A DNA stretch of 18,573 nucleotides from Legionellaceae bacterium UBA2794 (GTDB lineage Bacteria; Pseudomonadota; Gammaproteobacteria; Legionellales; Legionellaceae): the NCBI GenBank assembly GCA_002352055.1, contig DEHS01000047.1:8380-26952 (forward strand), written 5' to 3'. A model generated the notes under the pieces. The model saw nothing but the letters and a program-made list of their open reading frames with translations, did not search any database and was not told where the DNA came from. Made by a program: the position numbers and the translations under genes. This document shows, piece after piece, positions 14,349 through 18,573 of the stretch (positions within the stretch are counted from its first letter, which is position 1; each line of letters opens with the position of its first letter).

Positions 14349-17174
14349 TTATTGGCATGCTTCGCAGTCAGGATCAATGATAGAACAGACTTTGGGCTCG
14401 TCATTAACTAATTTCACTGCGTTTAACGCGCCATCTGTAACGGTAGATTTTTCGGCATTACTGGCACCCAGACTTCTTAAGTAATAAGTGGTTTTTAATC
14501 CACGAATCCAGGCGTGTGTGTACAGTTCATCCAGTTTTTTACCGGATGGTTGTGCCATATAAATATTTAATGATTGTGCCTGATCAATCCACTTTTGTCG
14601 ACGAGAAGCAGCCTCAATTAACCACATGGGATCAATTTCAAAAGAGGTTGCATAACGTTTTTTCAACTCGGTGGGAATACGGCTTATGGGCTGAACACTG
14701 CCGTTAAAGTATTTCAGATCATTAACCATGACTTCATCCCATAAGTTCAGCGCTTTTAAATCGGCAACCAAATAAGGATTGACGACGGTAAATTCACCGG
14801 ACAAATTGGACTTCACATAAAGATTTTGATACGTAGGCTCAATGGATTGTGACACCCCACAAATATTTGAGATGGTTGCTGTAGGTGCAATAGCCATCAC
14901 GTTAGAGTTTCGCATTCCCTGAGTACGAACTTTGATCCGCAAGTGTTCCCAATCGAGACGTTGCGATCTGTCTTGTTCCAAATATTTACTACGAGCTTCC
15001 TGTAGTAAATTAATTGAATCAATAGGCAGAATACCTTTGCTCCATAAAGATCCTTCATAGCTTGAATAACTGCCCCGCTCTTTGGCTAAATCACACGATG
15101 CTTCTATTGCGTAGTAGCTGATTAGCTCCATTGACGCGTCTGCAAATTCAACAGCTTCTTTGGATGTGTAATCAATTTTAAGCTCATATAATGCATCTTG
15201 AAAGCCCATGATTCCCATGCCAATAGGACGATGTTTTAAATTAGAATTACGTGCTTGCGGAACAGAGTAATAGTTAATATCAATCACGTTATCTAACATA
15301 CGAATGGCGGTAGTAATAGTTCGTTTTAGTTTGTCTTTATCCAAAGCACCATTGGTAATATGAGCTGGAAGATTAACACTGCCCAGATTACATACAGCAA
15401 TTTCTTCTTCTGAGGTGTTTAATGTAATTTCTGTACACAGATTTGAGCTGTGAATAACACCCGCATGTTGCTGAGGAGAGCGTAAATTACAGGGATCTTT
15501 AAATGTGAGCCATGGATGACCTGTTTCAAACAACATGGATAGCATTTTGCGCCATAATTTAACTGCAGGAACCGTTTTGGCATTTTGAATCAGACCTTGA
15601 CGTGCTTTTTCTTCATACTCAAGGTACGTTTTTTCAAACGTTTTACCATATTGATCATGAAGCTCTGGTACTTCATCGGGTGAGAATAAAGTCCAGTCAC
15701 CTTCTTCACGTACTCGAATCATAAATAAATCAGGTATCCACAGTGCGGTGTTCATATCATGAGTACGACGTCGGTCATCACCGGTATTTTTTCTCAGCTC
15801 CAGGAATTCTTCTACATCACGATGCCAACATTCAAGGTAAGCACAAACAGCCCCTTTACGTTTACCACCCTGGTTCACTGCGACAGCCGTAGCATCAGCA
15901 ACGTTTAAAAAGGGAACAACACCTTGTGACTTGCCATTAGTCCCTTTAATGTGCGAACCCATAGCGCGAACCGAGGTCCAGTCGTTACCTAATCCACCGG
16001 CAAACTTGGAGAGTAGGGCATTATCTTTTATGGCACTGTAAATACCATCCAGATGATCGGGAACCGTGGTCAAATAACAGCTTGATAGTTGTGGTCTGAC
16101 TGTTCCTGAATTAAACAGAGTAGGAGTGGACGACATGTAATCAAAAGATGAAATTAACTGATAAAATTCAATAGCCTTAGCTTCTTTATTTTTTTCACGC
16201 ATGGCAAGGCCCATGGCTACGCGCATGAAAAAGGCTTGAGGTAATTCATATCGTACACCGCGATCATGAATAAAATAACGATCGTATAAAGTTTGCAAGC
16301 TTAAATAGGTAAATTGCATATCCCGTTCAGGTAATAAAGCATTCCCCAGTTTTTCCAAATCAAAATCAGCCATTTTGGTATCAAGCATTCCTTGAGCGAT
16401 ACCGTGCGCTATATAGGATTTAAAGTATGCAGGATATAAGGCACTCATCTCATCAAATGTGGCGTCAGATTGAATTTTAAGTTTACTTAAAGCTTCCATA
16501 CGCAGGCTGTCTAGTAACAGGCGAGCACTGACGAATGTGTAGTTGGGCTCTTTTTCTACCAGTGCACGAGCGGCCATGATTAATGATTTATGAACGTCTT
16601 CAAATTTAGCCTGATTATACAAATTACGCATGGCATCTTTGATTACGGGTTCTGCTTTTACGTGCTCGAGATTACGACAGGATTCGTTAACAATAGTGTT
16701 TACTCGTTCCATGTCTAAAGGTTGTAATTCGCCATCCGGCATGACAATTAATAATACTTTAGGATCTGCGGGTTGTTGTTTTAATTCTTTTTGACGGGCT
16801 TTGCGATGTTCTTCACGATACAATACATAGGAGCGGGCAACTTTGTAATGGCCGCTGCGCATTAATGCAAGTTCTACTTGATCTTGAATGTCTTCAATAT
16901 GAATTGCGCCACCACTGGGTAAACGACGTTTAAATACCTGAGAAATCTGGCGGGTTAACTCTTCAATTTGTTGATGAATGCGGTCAGAGGTAGGGGCAGT
17001 GCCACCTTCATCAGCTATAAACGCTTTGGTTATTGCAATTTTGATTTTAGTATCATCGTAATTTACAACCTTACCATTACGCTTGATCGTTTTAAGTAAA
17101 CCTGGAGTATTTGCTGTCAATTCCAATTGACTCGTTTGCGGCACATCTTTTACCGGCTCAAGAATTTCAGACAT
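14349..17174 (-). CDS. nrdA: Ribonucleoside-diphosphate reductase alpha subunit, class Ia, with two ATP-cones (NrdA)
   Basis: NrdA is the catalytic and allosteric subunit that makes deoxyribonucleotides. The 941-residue protein begins with two regions resembling ATP-cones, about residues 25-125 (IKRNGKVVNYDDTKIKIAI to ARSYVLYREEH) and 130-225 (VMPDGELQPLDMERVNTIV to ARLLLDSL), as in the long Pseudomonas-type NrdA. The core shows the active-site cysteine pair (LSSCYL and AVCNLGSVNL), the radical cysteine loop NLCTE, the tyrosine dyad TTYYLRS (897-898) and the C-terminal redox cysteines DCEACQ (937 and 940). I chose the ATG at 17172-17174 because TGGGGA precedes it; an ATG at 17189 adds five residues but lacks a Shine-Dalgarno. 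First gene of the operon. Confidence 0.97.
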   Translation of the reverse strand: MSEILEPVKDVPQTSQLELTANTPGLLKTIKRNGKVVNYDDTKIKIAITKAFIADEGGTAPTSDRIHQQIEELTRQISQVFKRRLPSGGAIHIEDIQDQVELALMRSGHYKVARSYVLYREEHRKARQKELKQQPADPKVLLIVMPDGELQPLDMERVNTIVNESCRNLEHVKAEPVIKDAMRNLYNQAKFEDVHKSLIMAARALVEKEPNYTFVSARLLLDSLRMEALSKLKIQSDATFDEMSALYPAYFKSYIAHGIAQGMLDTKMADFDLEKLGNALLPERDMQFTYLSLQTLYDRYFIHDRGVRYELPQAFFMRVAMGLAMREKNKEAKAIEFYQLISSFDYMSSTPTLFNSGTVRPQLSSCYLTTVPDHLDGIYSAIKDNALLSKFAGGLGNDWTSVRAMGSHIKGTNGKSQGVVPFLNVADATAVAVNQGGKRKGAVCAYLECWHRDVEEFLELRKNTGDDRRRTHDMNTALWIPDLFMIRVREEGDWTLFSPDEVPELHDQYGKTFEKTYLEYEEKARQGLIQNAKTVPAVKLWRKMLSMLFETGHPWLTFKDPCNLRSPQQHAGVIHSSNLCTEITLNTSEEEIAVCNLGSVNLPAHITNGALDKDKLKRTITTAIRMLDNVIDINYYSVPQARNSNLKHRPIGMGIMGFQDALYELKIDYTSKEAVEFADASMELISYYAIEASCDLAKERGSYSSYEGSLWSKGILPIDSINLLQEARSKYLEQDRSQRLDWEHLRIKVRTQGMRNSNVMAIAPTATISNICGVSQSIEPTYQNLYVKSNLSGEFTVVNPYLVADLKALNLWDEVMVNDLKYFNGSVQPISRIPTELKKRYATSFEIDPMWLIEAASRRQKWIDQAQSLNIYMAQPSGKKLDELYTHAWIRGLKTTYYLRSLGASNAEKSTVTDGALNAVKLVNDEPKVCSIIDPDCEACQ

Positions 17175-17198
17175 TTTATCCCCACTCATATGATTGTG

Positions 17199-17229
17199 GT
17201 AACAGAGTGAATAATTTATTCACTGTTAC
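17199..17229 (-). promoter_or_regulatory. Palindrome in the nrdA leader (hairpin or operator)
   Basis: Arms GTAACA plus GTGAATAA (17199-17214, with a two-base GA bulge) pair with TTATTCAC plus TGTTAC (17216-17229) around a single central T. All 14 arm positions match. In RNA it would give a stem ending 24 bases before the preferred nrdA ATG. It also overlaps the start point predicted from TATAAT at 17239-17234, so it could instead be a protein-binding operator. Confidence 0.6.
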
Positions 17230-17233
17230 TAAT

Positions 17234-17239
17234 ATTATA
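17234..17239 (-). promoter_or_regulatory. Possible -10 element of nrdA
   Basis: A perfect TATAAT on the minus strand, with transcription predicted to start near 17227. The -35 at 17-18 bp spacing is poor. An alternative promoter uses TTGTAA (17308-17303) and TATATA (17283-17278) with 19-bp spacing, lying inside the two NrdR-like boxes; that placement would suit repression. Confidence 0.35.
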
Positions 17240-17271
17240 GTTGTTATTTTTTACTAGTTGTAATACATAAA

Positions 17272-17287
17272 ACCCAATATATAGGGT
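17272..17287. promoter_or_regulatory. NrdR box 1
   Basis: ACCCAATATATAGGGT is a palindromic 16-mer that matches the NrdR box consensus ACACWATATATWGTGT at 14 of 16 positions. NrdR is the zinc-finger/ATP-cone repressor of ribonucleotide reductase genes. The site is 98 bp upstream of the nrdA ATG and 31 bp, centre to centre, from the second box. Confidence 0.8.
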
Positions 17288-17302
17288 TTTTTAAGGCTAG
17301 AC

Positions 17303-17318
17303 TTACAAGATAGTGTGT
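17303..17318. promoter_or_regulatory. NrdR box 2
   Basis: TTACAAGATAGTGTGT matches the NrdR consensus at 12 of 16 positions, with the right half (AGTGTGT) best kept. The 31-bp centre spacing to box 1 is about three helical turns, the arrangement known for paired NrdR sites, which adds weight to the weaker match. Confidence 0.72.
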
Positions 17319-17356
17319 TTTTTAATGTGGGTCAAGAGAATAAAGTGGGAGTATAT

Positions 17357-17365
17357 TGTGGATAA
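17357..17365 (-). promoter_or_regulatory. DnaA box
   Basis: TGTGGATAA is the exact reverse complement of the strong DnaA box TTATCCACA. Weaker look-alikes TGTGGGTTA (17368-17376) and TGTGGGTCA (17326-17334) lie on the same strand nearby. DnaA control of nrdAB is known in E. coli, so a role here is reasonable, though a single 9-mer can occur by chance. Confidence 0.6.
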
Positions 17366-17372
17366 CTTGTGG

Positions 17373-17396
17373 GTTAAAAGTTATAACTCTTTTAAC
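17373..17396. repeat. AT-rich inverted repeat upstream of nrdA
   Basis: GTTAAAAG (17373-17380) and CTTTTAAC (17389-17396) are a perfect 8-bp inverted repeat around TTATAACT. It directly follows the DnaA-box cluster. Unknown function; possible operator. Confidence 0.45.
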
Positions 17397-17509
17397 TCTG
17401 GGTAAACAATTGTTTTACATCAGTTTTTAAGACCGAAATAAAATTAACAGAACATCCCTTTATTTCCCGGGTAAGTTCAATCAGCGCTTGATGAATAGGT
17501 CACCCCGGG

Positions 17510-18286
17510 CTATAACTTTTTAACTACAATGGCGTCACTTACATTAGAGAATCCATGAACATTGAGTTGAAATGAATTAATATGCGCATAGAGTTGGCTT
17601 GAACTGCCCCCATCCAAATTAATAGCATCCGTACAATTTAGGGGCGGGGATTTTAATAAATTGGCTAATTCACCCGTAGTCATCGCGGCATTGGTTGATA
17701 CCAGAATAATCACTTTTCCTTCAGCAGTGATTCCTAAAGCTGAGCGATCTGCGACCCCATCTTTTAGTGATGGGATTTTTCCCTTTATTAATAATCTCGG
17801 CCCACTCTGAATGGCGAAATCGATTTCATCATCATCCTGTCTAAAGTGTCGAACATGTGAAATGAAAGGGGTATTATTTTTAACATAAAATATTCCCCAC
17901 CAGCTAATTTTTTTTAGTGGGTTTTCCAGTTTTTTATTGTTAATTCTTAAACCCAGAGGTTTAAAGTCCTGGTCAAAAAATCCACCGTTAATACTGACTA
18001 ATGCCTTGGATTGTTCTGCAAATTGATCGGCGGATGCATTTTTTACGGCAAGATTTTTTGCGGTAACCAAAGCCAATTTATTTTGTTTTAAATCAATTCG
18101 AAACACATGAACATGAGACCATGGAGTTAATAAACCACCCTCAAGATCCTGATATTCTATACCTGGAGTGAGTTCATGCCAGCGATCCGCAGCATAATTA
18201 TTAAAGCTTAAACTGGTTAGCAGAATAAAATATAAATAAAGCAAAAAAGTTTTGTTTGCAGGATAAACATTGGTTTGCGAAGACAT
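17510..18286 (-). CDS. Exported phosphodiester glycosidase (NAGPA) domain protein
   Basis: The 258-residue protein starts with a hydrophobic signal-like segment (TFLLYLYFILLTSLSF, residues about 13-28) and a likely cleavage after NYA (about 32), so it should be periplasmic or secreted. The mature part has the motifs of the phosphodiester glycosidase family named after the human lysosomal uncovering enzyme NAGPA: SINGGFFD, the PLGLRI stretch, AIQSGPRLL, DRSALGI, NLDGGSSSQLY near residue 224 and a closing VSDAIVV. Bacterial members are thought to act on sugar phosphodiesters of envelope polymers; the substrate here is unknown. AAGGA lies about 9 bp before ATG 18286. It is divergent from pmbA, with only 44 bp between the preferred starts. 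Confidence 0.85.
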   Translation of the reverse strand: MSSQTNVYPANKTFLLYLYFILLTSLSFNNYAADRWHELTPGIEYQDLEGGLLTPWSHVHVFRIDLKQNKLALVTAKNLAVKNASADQFAEQSKALVSINGGFFDQDFKPLGLRINNKKLENPLKKISWWGIFYVKNNTPFISHVRHFRQDDDEIDFAIQSGPRLLIKGKIPSLKDGVADRSALGITAEGKVIILVSTNAAMTTGELANLLKSPPLNCTDAINLDGGSSSQLYAHINSFQLNVHGFSNVSDAIVVKKL

Positions 18287-18330
18287 GTTATTGTATCCTT
18301 ATGTACATCATTCAACACCACGGATCTCTT

Positions 18331-18573
18331 ATGCAAATTAAAAAGCAACATAACAATAGTGAACTACATAAGTCAACAACAGAATTAACCCAATTAATGA
18401 AAGATGTTTTGGATCTTGCAAAAGCTGAAGGGGCTACTGATGCTGCTGTTGCAGTAAATAATGATCGCGGTTTTTCAGTAGATGTACGAATGGGGGAGGT
18501 TGAAACAGTTGCTTTTAGTGAGGATAAGGGAGTCGGGTTGACGGTTTATATTGGAAAGCGCAAAGGGGGGGCC
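18331..18573 (+). CDS. pmbA: PmbA/TldE family protein, N-terminal part (cut by window end)
   Basis: The open frame runs from ATG 18331 to the last base with no stop: 81 codons of a protein normally about 450 residues long. The start MQIKKQHNNSELHKSTTELT is variable, but VLDLAKAEGATDAAVAV, then GFSVDVRMGEVETVAFSEDK and GVGLTVYIGKRKG match the N-terminal domain of PmbA (TldE). PmbA with TldD forms a metalloprotease involved in maturing microcin B17 in E. coli and in degrading the CcdA antitoxin. An in-frame ATG at 18301 would add 10 residues; neither start has a strong Shine-Dalgarno. The gene is divergent from the NAGPA-domain gene. Confidence 0.88.
   Translation, partial: MQIKKQHNNSELHKSTTELTQLMKDVLDLAKAEGATDAAVAVNNDRGFSVDVRMGEVETVAFSEDKGVGLTVYIGKRKGGA

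Larger units (their letters stand above)
17175..17509. other. nrdAB control region
   Basis: A gene-free stretch of about 335 bp, AT-rich and dense in regulatory-looking sequence for the leftward nrdAB operon. It holds a 31-base palindrome at 17199-17229, NrdR-like boxes at 17272-17287 and 17303-17318, a DnaA box at 17357-17365 and a second palindrome at 17373-17396. A GC-rich inverted pair lies at 17466-17509 next to the stop of the gene to the right. Confidence 0.75.

Overview
The window reads as a chromosomal segment of a Legionella-type gammaproteobacterium. The evidence is an AT-rich flagellar locus in the order flhA-flhF-flhG-fliA-motA-motB with no chemotaxis genes, several membrane-hairpin proteins of a kind common in Legionella genomes, and a phosphatase-like protein with a C-terminal membrane hairpin that resembles Dot/Icm effectors. 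The species cannot be named from sequence alone.

Bases 1-7115, plus strand: flagellar biogenesis and motor block. It holds the 3' part of flhA (export gate), flhF and flhG (SRP-type GTPase and MinD-type ATPase that set flagellar place and number), fliA (sigma-28), a MotA/PomA-like and a MotB-like stator pair, and a small DUF2802-type membrane protein. From flhF on the genes overlap or nearly touch, so they look co-transcribed. Between flhA and flhF lies a 395-bp non-coding stretch with two copies of a 108-bp palindromic repeat flanking degenerate short tandem repeats.

Bases 7203-10858, plus strand: translation block. prfB (release factor 2) carries the classical programmed +1 frameshift and overlaps lysS by 4 bp. 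A five-helix membrane protein of unknown function follows lysS after 14 bp.

Bases 10853-13229: accessory segment. It contains a small minus-strand membrane protein, an AT-rich 562-bp spacer with a dispersed-repeat remnant, and a 472-residue protein with a CX5R phosphatase signature and a C-terminal membrane hairpin. This protein is the best candidate here for something undescribed.

Bases 13237-17509, minus strand: class Ia ribonucleotide reductase operon nrdA-nrdB. NrdA has two N-terminal ATP-cone regions and NrdB keeps all metal ligands and the radical tyrosine. The upstream region carries two NrdR-like boxes 31 bp apart, a perfect DnaA 9-mer and a strong palindrome near the likely transcript start, which suggests dNTP supply is tied to nucleotide state and replication initiation.

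Bases 17510-18573: an exported phosphodiester glycosidase (NAGPA) domain protein on the minus strand, divergent from the 5' end of pmbA/tldE, which runs off the window.
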